NCBI GenBank assembly: GCA_014607495.2
Contig: CP053161.1
Location: 9,867,115-9,931,114, forward strand
Length of the DNA stretch: 64,000 nt
DNA from: Carposina sasakii
Taxonomy: Eukaryota; Arthropoda; Insecta; Lepidoptera; Carposinidae
Direction of reading: 5' to 3'
Made by a program: the position numbers and the translations under genes. A model generated the notes under the pieces. That model saw only the letters and a list, made by a program, of their open reading frames with translations. It did not search any database and was not told the origin of the DNA. Below are positions 35,775 through 47,330 of this stretch, in pieces. Position 1 is the first letter of the stretch, and every line of letters begins with the position of its first letter.

Positions 35775-36401
35775 TTAAACATTTAGGGAGCACCTCACCA
35801 TTTGTTTGTTAGTCAGTACATGAACCATACAGCAGTGATTGAAGTACTGACAGTCAAACCTGTCCGATAATGCCTTTAGTATGCTGTTGGAGCTGGCCCG
35901 GACCCTGCGCAGCAAGGATGTGCACCGCTTTCGCATTGTCGAATAAAAACAATCGACCCGCGCCTCGGCAAACATCCCCGATGCGCTACACTGTCGCGGC
36001 AACCGCATCAACACCCTAAAAGCATTATTATATTGCACACGAAGAGCATTGTACTGTGTTTGCGCATATGTCAACCACAGGCTGCTCGTATAAAATGACG
36101 TACAAAATGCTCTAAACAGAGTTATTTTAACGTCACACGAACAACGTGCGAACCTGCGTGCTATCATATTAGCCCTCACAGACAACGCCCTTCGCTCCCT
36201 CTCCGTATCAGCATGGTCCTTAAGGTCAGATGTCAGGAAGTGACCGAGATATTTGAACTGTTGAACCCTCTTAAGTTTTATATCGTTCAAAGTAATGGCT
36301 GGTATGTTATCTGGACCCCTGACACCACCGGCCCTAAAGACCATGTATTTACTCTTTTTTTGCATTATATAGTAAACCGTGACAACTTGCATAGCGCTCA
36401 C
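35775..36401 (-). pseudogene. LINE reverse-transcriptase C-terminal fragment
   Basis: A 208-codon open frame with the LINE thumb-region block FKYLGHFLTSDLKDHADTER, then ANMIARRFARCSCDVKITLF, and the C-terminal CSASGMFAEARVDCF shared with 8470-8802. The catalytic FADD box lies upstream and is absent, so this is a 5'-truncated copy. The stretch of frame left open suggests it is younger than the 8470 copy. Confidence 0.75.
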
Positions 36402-37018
36402 AGATCCTCAAGATTCCTCTTTTCGGAAAACTAAGACTTCTTTAATCTATATATTTGTCCACGCTTGGTTATAGTGAAGTAATTCATTTTTTGTGAAGGC
36501 TCATTTCTAAAGTAAGGTACCTCTACTCTAGTCACGGAACAGCTACATAGTAAGTTAACTTACATATGTTTCAAGACTCGGGTAACTCATTTCTCACTTA
36601 CATATTTAAACCTATAAGATTTCCTACATTTAAATGAAGAATTTATTATTCATAGAATGTAAGAAGTTTATACACGCGGGATTTTCTAATAAGAGTGCTG
36701 AAAATTTACTGCCTCCAAAGGAGGAACAAATAATCATTTTTTCCCAAGGTCTAAGGAAATTTATTTCTATTTTGAGAAACAAGTGAAGGATCACAGTTCT
36801 TAGGGAGTGAAATAATTCCAGCATTTTACCACACTCGTGCCAGTTCTTAGGTATTCGTTACTAAGTAAAATAGAAGGTCCTACTTAGGCGGGTTTGTAAA
36901 TATTCGATGTTATTGAACGTAATTTTGGTGCAGGTAATTGTAAAGAATACATTTTCGGGGCCCCTTGCAGCAAATAAGTAAATCTAGATTTTAATTTTGT
37001 ATGACGTCTATCACACAT
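36402..37018. other. AT-rich intergenic DNA, nothing recognised
   Basis: No features supported. Confidence 0.4.
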
Positions 37019-37497
37019 ACAGGATGTTTTTTTCGTCACCATCCTTAACGAAGGGTACGTACTCTATACATCAAATAAAGTAAGTTTATGCCAAAAAAAA
37101 TGCTGGGAAACCAGGGATTTGGTATCTGTGAGAAACGATGTAAATTTTTTTTTTTTTTTTCATTACTTGATCGAGCGAAATTTATAGTGTTTATGCTCGT
37201 TTCTTCATAGAGAGATATTAATTATTTCTCTCGAAAAAATCTTGCTACTCGCGTCTTTGTGCATTTATGCAGAAAAACGCAGTCTATTTACTCAACTTTG
37301 GTTTGAACTCTAATATCTTGGGAACCAGACACTTCCTAGATATGCTTCCATGGAGAAAAATGATCGTGGTGATGAGACTAACATAAACACTGGACACTGT
37401 AAATAAAAATATATAATAAAAAATTTAAATCGTTTCCCAGCATTTTTTTGGCATGAACTTACTTTATTTGAGGTATAGAGAACGTACCCTTCGTTAA
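37019..37497. mobile_element. Family B element, head-to-head inverted copy
   Basis: TTAACGAAGGGTACGT at 37045 is mirrored by ACGTACCCTTCGTTAA ending at 37497. The roughly 70-bp arms both include AAATAAAGTAAGTT and GCTGGG. The centre matches the interior of 1994-2331 and 59486-59857. The element therefore looks like one copy with a duplicated, inverted terminus. Confidence 0.65.
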
Positions 37498-37642
37498 TGG
37501 TAGCAACGAAAAAACATGTGTAGGTATGCAAGTATGTTAGAGCTTAGAGCTAAAGAAAAAGATGATGACAAACTAACAGTCAAGGCTTTATATGCACGGA
37601 CGGAATGCCTAGCTTTCAAGAAGTTATTCGTATCTACCAATA

Positions 37643-37910
37643 TACAGAATGTAACAGAAAGGGTATGTTAAGCGAAAAGCTACGTAAAAACCCAATATAG
37701 AGAAACTATTTCCAAAATTTGAGACTCGAAATCACGTGTTTGTTTTTCAAGATTGTATGAACATTTCTGACTTGTTTAGGAATTCTCCATACTAATATCT
37801 GAAAAAAAATAAACATGTGATTTCTAGTCTGAAATTTTGTGAGTATGTTCCTTTTAGTGGGTTATTTATATAGCTTAGTGCTTAACATATCCCTTTTGTT
37901 ACATCATGTA
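37643..37910. mobile_element. Palindromic TACAGGG MITE, diverged copy
   Basis: Matches 16384-16654 along its length: GGTATGTTAAGCGAAAAGCT at the left, CTTAACATATCCCTTTTGTT at the right. Termini are mutated (TACAGAATGT and ACATCATGTA). Confidence 0.7.
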
Positions 37911-39541
37911 TAGGTAAATACCAATCACCAGCATTTTGAATAAATAGCTAAAGTGGACATGAAGTCAGGATGTTTATCTTTAACTTTGCCATTATCCTGG
38001 TGTTTGTGCCCTTAATTAATTAAGTGACCACGTCTGTTTGCTGCTCACGTAAGTATCGCAAATAATTCTCCGCTGTTCAGTAAATACGTCTTACAACTAA
38101 AGAGGACGCTTTATCGATTATATCACATTTTCCGTATGACGTAAATGAAAATTGTAAATCCAATGGCCCATTACAGTAGGCACTAGATCTTCCTTTAGTA
38201 TTATCTTGAGTTAATAACCCCATTTAGATAAAGAAAAAACCCGACTGCGTAAACATTTTGAACCAGTGTCTCTCTTACGACTGACGAATTTAATTATACC
38301 TTTCAAGTTCAAATGCGACAAGCCATTTAGGCTCTAGAGCGTGACAAAGAAATATAAATATTTTTATATATAAATCTTCTGTTCGTGTGTTTGTAATTGG
38401 CCTCCTTCTAAACGGCGGGACCGATTTTGATGATTTTTTTTGTGTATGTTCAAGTGGGTTCAAGAATGGTATAGAATCACATTGCGGTCAACTAAGTAGA
38501 ATAAGTTTTTCTGAAGTCGTGGCGTCCACTCTAAAAATATAACTCTCCTTCTGGCACATTTAGGTAAAAATATGGTCAAAGGTTCAATTTAAGACCACTT
38601 GCAGCAAGTGTGCTAACATTAGATTTAATTTTGAATTACGTCTACCCACGTCTCTGATTATATTAGAAAACAAAACGACATGTGTATGCTAATTCGTGAT
38701 TAAAATTTAATCTAGATTTACGCGTTTTCTGCAAGTGAGTGAAAATTAGAAAAAAATATATTAGGTATGGAAGAAGAGTAAGACCTATATGGACCACGTG
38801 AGAGAGTATGTGCGTGTAGGGAGTAAATAACGAGATAACGGATTATGAATGAACTAAATAGGAACATAGGAATAAGAAGATTTATGTACGTACTTACTAA
38901 ACTAAATACGAGAAGGTATTACCTCTAAGTCACTGGATTTACTTGTGACTCTTGTAAGGCTATATTTTTAATAGCTGTAGTATTACCCATATACTTGACC
39001 TTGCATGACGCCTATGGTAATATCTACTATAAACTATAATCTCTAAATAAAACTAAGTTAACTCACCTCACATCAAAGTTTTTCAATTAAAAAAAGAAGA
39101 CACTATAAAATCACTCTGTCTCGAGAAGATTCGCAAAAATCTAGACGCCAATTTAAAATGTCAGTTTCCAATCCATAACTAAATTAACTTTAAAAGTATT
39201 TATTGGATTCCACTAATTCCACTCTACATCAAATAGCACTTGGCACTATTTAGAAATTATTTAGTTCAAAAAGAAAAGTTTCAATTTCTTTTACGATATA
39301 ACTGGAACGTAGCATTACGTAGCACAGAACTCGTAGCGTGCGTCTCTCGTAGCACTTTGCTAGCGACTGCCGCTGCTACGAACTGACTACGTACGCTACG
39401 CCCGAATATAATTTTTTTGTTTGTCGTTGGTTGTTGTATACTTATAGAAACCGTCTAACATTGTGTTAGAAGTACATCTTACATACTTAATTTTAAAATT
39501 ATTAATTTTCGGCTATCACCGTGAATAAGCATTTATGCTAA
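37911..39541. other. Intergenic DNA with common repeat fragments
   Basis: AATGCGACAAGCCATTTAGG near 38309 recurs near 61952. A TTCTAAACGGCGGGACCGAT-type motif lies near 38407. A cluster of CGTAGC/GCTACG motifs occurs at 39308-39401. No gene seen. Confidence 0.45.
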
Positions 39542-39762
39542 ACTAGTGGACGCCCGCGGCTCCGTCCGCGTGGACTACAGAAAAAACAAATTGTCATGGC
39601 ACAAACGCACAGACAAACAGATTAACAGACAAACCGACAAACAAACAAACAGACAAAAATTCCAAAAATCATTCTTTTGGGTACTATTGCGTTGATAAAG
39701 GTCTCCTATAATATTTTTTCTCATATATCTTCTATGTACAGACAGCGATCCGTTACATTTTT
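39542..39762 (+). repeat. Repeat family E copy
   Basis: ACTAGTGGACGCCCGCGGCT, CCGTCCGCGTGGACTACAGA, then ACAAACGCACAGACAAAC with an ACAAACAAAC run and GACAGCGATCCGTTACAT. The middle GGGATAAAAAGTAGCC section is missing here. Confidence 0.7.
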
Positions 39763-40421
39763 AACCGACTTCAAAAAGAGTGGTTATCAATTCGTCTATA
39801 TGTTTTTTATATTTTTTATGTGTGTTACCTCAGAACTCCGTCATTTATGAACCGATTTCATTTTTTTTTATAGTTGGTCATGGTATGCTTCCAAGTTGGT
39901 CCCATATTCACCACATCAGGATCTGATGATGAGATCTTGGAGAAATCGAGGGCAATCCTCAAATATTGTAGTCTGTTTTTATACTTTTGCTGAGCGCTTT
40001 TTATCACCTACATATAAAATATAACATCTGATGATAGAATCTCTAAGGAATCTAGGGATATCCTCAAATATTATAGGCACGAGTAGTCGGTTTTCAGATT
40101 TTTTAGAGAATTTTGGTCAGCTACACATAATATGAAGCAAACGAGAGTCTTATGGTGGAGCTGCCGAAAAACAGATAGTGGAACTTTTTAGTAACAAAAT
40201 TCCCCTATCGCAGGGGGAGGCCTAGGTCCAGTAATGGATAGGCTTATGAAGATGGAGATAATAAGATAATAAATTAAGTCGGGTAATTCTATGGTGCGTT
40301 AAGCCGTGTCCGAAGTAAGATGGTTATGGTAAGAGGAAGAGGTAGACATGAGAGTAACGAGATGACGGATAATAGAGATGAATGAAAGAAGAGTACCTAC
40401 ATATTGCGCCGATCCCAAATG

Positions 40422-40690
40422 GGAACAGGGCAGGAAGAAGGAGTGTAATTATATGTTGCTTATATTGTCAGACGTCAAATTTCGAAGCCTAGTCATTTCT
40501 CTCTGTGCCCTTTCGTCATGTGGCCGATTTAATAATTTGCTGGCATCTAAATCTGACAATACTATGCCTTCTAAACTTCGTACACGACATAACGTAACAT
40601 ATATTTTAGCAAAATTTTACTTTAATAAGCTCGAGTTTTGGCTCATAGGGAGGAAGTCGGTTTTTCGTTTTAAAAAAATATTATTATATG
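40422..40690. repeat. Direct repeat, copy 1 of 2
   Basis: About 265 bp matched by 42619-42878 with high identity. Shared landmarks are ACAGGGCAGGAAGAAGGAGT, GTCATGTGGCCGATTTAAT and GGAAGTCGGTTTTTCGTTT. The ORFs across both copies are by-products of the repeat. Probably the tail of a LINE or SINE. Confidence 0.7.
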
Positions 40691-40796
40691 TATAGATGTA
40701 TAGATTAAGGAGATTCCACGTTCACGTTCAGCATAGCGGAGTTAGATGTAAATGACTAGTGATAAAGTGATTATACATAGTACATGTATATTATAT

Positions 40797-40880
40797 GTAG
40801 TAACGCCCATTATTCTCCGAAGAGAATGGCCAGAAGTGCAAATTACACATACACTTTTCACCAGCCAGCCTATTAAGTCT
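40797..40880 (-). repeat. SINE-like family C copy
   Basis: TAACGCCCATTATTCTCCGA, GAAGTGCAAATTACAC and CCAGCCAGCCTATTA match the family in reverse orientation. Confidence 0.6.
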
Positions 40881-41227
40881 CGCGTGGTAAGGAGTAGGTA
40901 ATCAATAATGATACGGAAAAACACCAACACTTCATTTGCCCAATCTCCTAGGTCCTAGGGGGATAATGGGAGTAACTCTATATATTTATGTAATTATTGA
41001 TTTATCTCGAATACATGTTATATTCTGATAATCCTACTTCCTACAAATTTTATAAACGCGAAAGTTTGTAAGTATTGATGGATGAGTGTTTGTTAGTCTT
41101 TCACGTAAAAACAGTTAGAGCGATTTTAATAAAATTTGGTATGGAGTTAGCTGAATTCTTATAAAAATGATTGTAATCACGCGGAAATGCGCTTATTACA
41201 TAAACTGAGCGACGAACATGTTATTAC

Positions 41228-41345
41228 ATACATACATACATATAATCACGCCTTTATCCCTTACGAGGTAGGCAGAGCACCAGGGCCGATATAACCACAT
41301 GGTGACACTTTTGACCAATAAAATTTTGAGGGTATAGTTGATGGG
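41228..41345 (-). repeat. Interspersed repeat family A copy
   Basis: ACATACATACATATAATCAC, CGCCTTTATCCCTTACGAGG and ACCAATAAAATTTTGAGGGT are the reverse of 1540-1699. Confidence 0.7.
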
Positions 41346-42151
41346 AGGGAACATGTGATTCCTAATAAAATAAAGTAAATGAAGGTAGGTACTTACCTAT
41401 TTTGAATGTAATCTAATAGATAACTCTAAATGAATGTAGGTACCTATGTTTTTGGATGGTCTAATGATTATATTAATGACAATGTTATTGTTATTTCAGG
41501 TGAAAAAAATTGTGTTCATGTGCTCAGTAGAACTGTAGCCTCAACTTTAAATTACACCTTATCGAGATTCTGTAAGTATTGTAAAAACTTGAGATCTCAC
41601 TATTTAGTTAAACCACTTAATCCACGGTAACTGTGAATGCCAATAATGTGCCCTATCATCACTTCACTATATTAATAGAGGGGTGTAAGTTTCTGTGGTG
41701 AATAGTGTGTAAATATATATTTTGGAGCTACAATAACTAAATTTAAACTTATTTTATTTTTTACATATTGTTTCAGCTCATTATTCGGATGGAAGAGCAG
41801 TACCTACCTAAGCCCAACATCTGCTGTTACTGCGAATAGCAGGCACCATGCATTCTGGCAGGAGATTTTAATTTTTTTAATTTTAATTTTTTAATTAAAC
41901 AATATATGGTTCATAGACAAAAATGGCCGTGAAAGTTTTATGTCTAGTTTAAAAATTGGATTAGTAGGTACCATAGAAAGTTTTAAGAAATTGTGGCAAT
42001 ATCTACTTAAAAAATAAAAACATAAAAATACCTAATGAGATTGAGAGATTGAGAATTTTTTGGTCAAGTCTGATCATATAACTTCAGTAATAATAACCCA
42101 ACATGCCACAATTTCACAAATACTACCTAATTTGTATCCTTTTCCCCCTAG

Positions 42152-42244
42152 GTGTGGACTTTGATTTTATCCCAGACACCAAAGGGGTGCCATTGGTGGC
42201 TGATATGTCATATAATTTCTTCTCAAAGGACTTTGATGTCCAAG
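42152..42244 (+). pseudogene. Isolated exon of phosphoserine aminotransferase (PSAT)
   Basis: The frame 42154-42243 reads VDFDFIPDTKGVPLVADMSY, then NFFSKDFDVQ. This matches the conserved GVxFDF-IPDxKG-VLVxDMSSNFLS block that precedes the PLP-lysine segment in serC/PSAT1, the second enzyme of serine synthesis. A pyrimidine tract and CCCCCTAG acceptor lie before it and a GTGAGT donor after it, so it was copied as genomic DNA, not as cDNA. No partner exon, including the AGAQKN lysine segment, was found nearby. The usual DMSSNF reads DMSYNF and the DVSK end reads DVQ, suggesting decay. It may instead be an exon of a diverged gene with very long introns. Confidence 0.7.
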
Positions 42245-42618
42245 GTGAGTTTGACATTTTTTACTACGAAAACTCTCTCTCTTGTCTCATAATTTCTCAT
42301 ACTAATGTTATTATTCCTCGGGCAGCTATAACTTTAATTCAAGACAGTATGTATGTACCTAGGTATATTTCTGTTGATCCATTATTGACGTAGCAGCCAG
42401 CTTTACCAATAGAATTCATTCATTGCGCAACTGGAGGCTTGTTAATTAAAAAAATAAATTCCCTGTGCTTCTGCTTTTTTTGCTGGAAACCATCAGCTGC
42501 ACATTTGGGCTCACCATTGCTAAACGTATTTAGGTATTCAAGAATTTGCCAGCCTGCAGTTCTAGCTACTCCATTTTAGGGAACACAGCTAAGATTGAGA
42601 GGAAGAGGTAAAATGATT

Positions 42619-42878
42619 GGAAACAGGGCAGGAAGAAGGAGTGTAATTATATGTTGCTTATATTGTCAGACGTAAAATTTCGAAACCTAGTCATTTCTCT
42701 CAGTGTCCTTTCGTCATGTGGCCGATTTAATCATTTGCTGGCATCTAAATCTGACAATATTATGCCTTCTAAACTTCGTATATATATTTGCCTTTTAGCA
42801 AAATTTTACTTTAGTAAGCTCCAGTTTTGGCTCATAGGGGAGGAAGTCGGTTTTTCGTTTAAAAAAATATATTTATAT
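42619..42878. repeat. Direct repeat, copy 2 of 2
   Basis: Second copy of 40422-40690, 2.2 kb downstream in the same orientation. The two copies bracket the PSAT exon. Confidence 0.7.
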
Positions 42879-42999
42879 AATAGACACGGCTTTGTTCCCG
42901 AAATGGGCTAGCCGGAACTGCACAATCACAATGGAGATCCCACACAGCCTACACAGTCTACAATTTGGTTATCTGCGAGACAAATCCATTGCTATTTAG

Positions 43000-43080
43000 A
43001 TCATAAGGAATATAGTTGGAGAACTACTAGAGAATGATATCATTCGTCCTTCCACCTCACCCTATGCGTCAATAATGGTC
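43000..43080 (+). pseudogene. Gypsy-type LTR retrotransposon pol fragment
   Basis: The frame reads ELLENDIIRPSTSPYAS, the start of the gypsy reverse-transcriptase domain (usually LLxxGIIxPSxSPxxSP). A stop lies just upstream at 42997-42999 and the following reading is lost. Only a scrap remains. Confidence 0.5.
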
Positions 43081-43633
43081 GGTTATGCTACTCGGATGCT
43101 CTTCGGCCTTCTGTATACCGTATTCCTAATCAGCCGCAGCTTGTAAATGTGTTCCATAATAACTAAACCCTTTTCGGAAAGGTACTTGTATATAGTGTCA
43201 AAACTGCGAGCGAGGCGGTTCCTGATCACCCTCCAAATAAACTTAAAAATATGTCTCTGAAGGGAGATGGGATGGCTATAAATCTTCTATAAAGAAAAAC
43301 TCCACCACATCTCTGTTCCATGAGTTTGGCGTGATGGCTTCGGAGCAAGTCGGGGCTGCAAAGCGTTTGGAGGGCTCAGCAGCGTAACTATACCGTTCTA
43401 GGACTGTGGAAAAATCGTATGCACCCGCGTTAAAAAAGTAGACTGTTTGGAAATAGTTCCTTTGCCTTTACTTCGCAATAAAAACTTCAGACTAAAAGTC
43501 AGCTGTCAAAGGTGTCAAACCGTTTTTGAAGTTTCTTTTTGCTCTGGTGGCTAGACTATAGTTTCATTTGTGATTAAAATTGCTACATACTGCGCAATAA
43601 TATCTTAGACGTACATACATTAGTCAATTCAAA

Positions 43634-45914
43634 ATGAAGAAAGTTATATTTATCTGTTTATTGTCACTCTCTCTGTGCCTCAGCAAACCTGCAGATCCGC
43701 AAGGTAAGATCGTCGACGTAAACAATCTGGCATCCATTAGCTTCTAAATGCTTCTAATCATGAAATTCTCGAATGTGTTATTTTAGTCTACACGCGATAA
43801 GAATAGCAATATTTTACATTAATGAGTTATCTTTGTGCCAATATACAGTTCAAAGGTTATGTAGTTTTTTCATGTATTTGGAATTCTAGGAAATGCTAGC
43901 AACATGACCTTCCTTTCAGTTCACTAAACCCGGAAAAAAGTTGCTTGTGCTTTCGTAACTTGTGCAAAATTAGTGTTAAATTTAAGATATCTTTCAAGGC
44001 GAAAGTTAGTGTTATACGAGGTTAGCCCTAAATAAATATTCTTAAAAAATATCAAAAATATCCTATTTCTTCCACAAGTCAAGTTAATTTTGCGCAATAG
44101 AACACCTAAACGAATTAGTTAAGTACCTATGTGAATCAAGCATGCAAACGTCAACAAAAATCTTAATAATCTTACATATTAGCCAATTGGGTCATAGCAA
44201 TTTATTAATTTAAGACACCCACATTTGCTTTGTTTTATTCAGTAATTATAATTTGCATTTATTATCTGCTTTGTTATCTTACTGCTATAAAGTTGCATTT
44301 ATTTTGTTTGGTTGGATGTGTGTTTAATTTGTTTATTTATCTGCAAGCAAATATCATTTACTTTAGTGTGTTTAATCTATGTGGGTACTTATTGAAATTG
44401 CAGCGAATGACATGGTTTTAGCACCCCTACACCTTTTCACAACTTGTTCACCATTTTCAATGTTCACCTTCAACCCAGTTGTATCATATTTTCAGCTCCA
44501 GCTAATGTTGAAACAGCTGGACAACCAAAACAGGACCCTCATTCTCTCCCTGCAGCCTCACTGGCTCCTGCTGACCCTGCAAAGAACCCTGCAGAAGACA
44601 AAGAAGAAAAAACACCCAAAACATACCTGCCTCCAACTCAAAATTCCACTGCTGCCAACCCAGCAACCAATGCTACAGCACCAGAAGTGCCAACATCTAA
44701 CACTACTGAGAAAACTGCAGCTACTAACATTGTCCCTTCCAAAGAGGAGAAGAAGGTAGAGCCTGCCAAAAATAGTACTGATGCCAAAGTCCAGCCTGAT
44801 AAAGTTGTGCCAACTAATGACACACACACAACACCTGAGAAAAAGGAAACCACTACAAACAAGCCAGAAGAAAAGACTACTGACTTGAAGCCTACTGTTG
44901 CCCCAAAAAGTGCTGAAAAACCAGTCCAAGCAAGAGGGTATGTATTTAATTTTATGTGTAATGTTAGATGTAGACCAGAAACTATTGTAATATGTAAAAA
45001 AATATGACTTTGCCATTTAACCAGTTGTTAAAGAAAATATAACATGCACTAAAACAAATTCAAACAAAATGATAATTGCAAATGTATGTTCTGGCCTAAT
45101 TTTCTATAGGTTACAAATTATAATGTTTGGTAGTATCTAAATTTAATTTACAGATTTTCTCAATATTGTTGTTGTGCACTCAGTTTCGATAAGAATTGTC
45201 ATAACAATTTTATACTTTTATCATTGGCAGAAATATTCTGCATAAGGAAGTCAAAGCAAACCTAGTGATAAGAAATAATGTCATTGAACACTGAACAGTC
45301 AGCCTTTATAATGTTACATGTTATTATTTTAATTATTATGTTGAACTATTTATTCACAACTACAAAGCTGATGCAGGGTTTCATTTGTTTATTTATTAAG
45401 ACACACCAACAGTATACACATATACATTAAAATATTATAGGTAATAATAAGGTATTTTCTTATGTGCATACTAATTATGGGCGTGTTCACTTTGCACCAT
45501 AAATATAACATTCTATTATGACATTAATAGAAACTATACACAATAAAAGAATAAAGAGCCAGGAACTATAGGATATATCAGCTGCGTCTCCTTCCATGCA
45601 TGTTGTAAGAGTCAACTAAGAAACTCGGGTAGTCTTGTCATCTTATTGGATCATTGACATCTGTCTCTCTATGCTAAGCGTGGCTGTGGGATCACTTTTA
45701 TGATCTTGAAGTTCTGACTACCCTATTGTGGGTACACAGTGTATTGTATGTAGTAAATTTTATATTCTGCCTAATTTGTATCTTTTCCTTTTTTAGATTT
45801 GATGGAGCCAGTTTTGTGGGAGGAATAATACTGACCCTGGGTCTGTTAACTATTGGATTCATGGGATTCAAGTACTACAAGAACCAAACTGAAAGGAATT
45901 ACCACACTCTATAA
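43634..45914 (+). CDS. CD164: CD164/endolyn-like sialomucin core protein
   Basis: Three exons: 43634-43703, 44496-44937 and 45797-45914, all with GT-AG introns, joining in frame to 209 residues. The first 18 or so residues (MKKVIFICLLSLSLCLS) form a signal peptide. Exon 2 is a Thr/Pro/Lys-rich mucin-like stalk with several N-glycosylation sites (for example NST, NAT, NTT). Exon 3 encodes GFDGASFVGGIILTLGLL and the rest of one membrane helix, a short basic tail and a C-terminal NYHTL. YHTL is the tyrosine-based endosome/lysosome sorting signal of CD164/endolyn; the Drosophila relative is visgun. Length is close to the human protein (197). The gene is tail to tail with MUS81. The start is chosen from the signal peptide and an AAAATG context. 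Confidence 0.9.
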
Positions 45915-47245
45915 GTGTAAGAAATTTTATAATATTACACTATCTCAGTAGCTTATATTCCTATCTTTACAAGGTGTTGTGACATTAAAAGAATCATAAT
46001 ATGGGTGTAACATAATGTCCCTGTGACTCTCAGGTTTTGTTAAATGCAATATAACTTTCATTCAAGTGTTTCAGCCCTGTGTATGCAATACATTGACATT
46101 TATTATTAATCTTTTATTTGAGTTATCTTCTTGCAAATTTTATTTTTACTGGAAAAATTCACTTGAAATTATAATGTCACTATCACCCTGTACATAATAT
46201 GTATAATGTATATTAAAATTTTCAGTTAGAAAATTTTTCATAGATATTTTGTAATGTTTTGTTATTTTGCTCTACAGGGTTTTAAAAAAGAAAGATTTTA
46301 AGATGTGGTGGCTGGTCATTCAATTTAGATTAGAGTTACGAAACTAACATATATATACTTTTATCATTTTTTGTATAGAATATTAACAAAAGTTGATACT
46401 CTAAAAAATATATATAATTGAAGTAGGTACAATACTGGTTGTCTGTATGGCCAACCTTGACTGTATACAAAATTTTAATATAATGTTAAAATTGTAATAA
46501 GAACGAATTTATATTGTAAAAATGCAAGTATAGAAATGGAAATTATCAAATGTTTCGAGATTTGTATTTTATGTGCAATTTAGTGTGGACCTGTGCCATG
46601 TCTTGAGTAACAATAGCAAAATCATATGTATGTACATGTAATTAAGTACCTACCATGTAGTATGTAGAGCCACACCACCCCATTACGTATGTAGGAAGTA
46701 AGGACACCTTTTGCATTGAGTTACCATGTACTAAGTGCTAGAGGAGACAACTTTTCTATGCTCCAAGCTTATAGCTCCTGCAGTTTGTATAAAAACTCTG
46801 CTCCTGCACATGTTTACGGTAATATGTTTTAAGTGTCTGCTGGTAAGTTAGTACATTTAACTTTAATGGGTTATTGTTAAGTGTTTAAATGTGATGATGA
46901 GGATCTAAGTAGATTTGTAATTGGTTTGGCATAGAAAGTAATCTCACATTGAATCTCCCAATTTTTTGATACTTCAATTTCTGTTTTCCTAGCAACTGTT
47001 GAATCTCTATAATTTCTGCATTTATTTTATGTTCTACTTAGTATGCCAAATCAATAGTTTAGGCATTTTTTATTTGTGTATTTTGCACGCTTTTAGCAAA
47101 AAGAAAAGATGATTCCATCCTGAAGTGCTCTTAAACTGCAAAACTATTTTTGAATAGGCAAATAATAGATAACACTATCATCTTATAAATATGTACTTCT
47201 GTCACAGTCAATCGTTTAAATAAATAAAGATTAAAGAAATATCCA
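45915..47245 (+). other. Probable 3' UTR of the CD164-like gene
   Basis: No ORF or recognised repeat follows the stop codon for 1.3 kb, until the AATAAA pair at 47219-47228. An internal poly(A) site could give a shorter message, since other AT-rich signals occur. Inferred from signals only. Confidence 0.5.
47219..47228 (+). terminator. Overlapping AATAAA poly(A) signals (CD164 side)
   Basis: AATAAATAAA gives two overlapping AATAAA hexamers at 47219 and 47223. They face the opposite-strand signal of MUS81 at 47253-47258. Confidence 0.55.
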
Positions 47246-47252
47246 ATGTTCT

Positions 47253-47258
47253 TTTATT
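47253..47258 (-). terminator. AATAAA poly(A) signal (MUS81 side)
   Basis: TTTATT on the plus strand is AATAAA for MUS81, about 73 bp past its stop codon. With cleavage 10-30 nt further on, the two convergent messages would overlap or abut. Confidence 0.6.
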
Positions 47259-47330
47259 ATAGTAGAGATAATGAACCTATAAACTTAGTAAACAATCTAC
47301 ATAATTACTATAATAATTTTGAATTCTTAA

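Noticed and set aside
40378..42911. Two similar ORFs (40378-40695 and 42651-42911) as a tandem gene family
   Set aside because: Both lie in a 265-bp direct repeat with the common GGAAGTCGGTTTTTCG tail; similarity extends outside the frame.
44558..45016. 152-codon ORF antisense to the CD164-like gene
   Set aside because: Shadow of the low-complexity Thr/Lys-rich exon 2 on the other strand.
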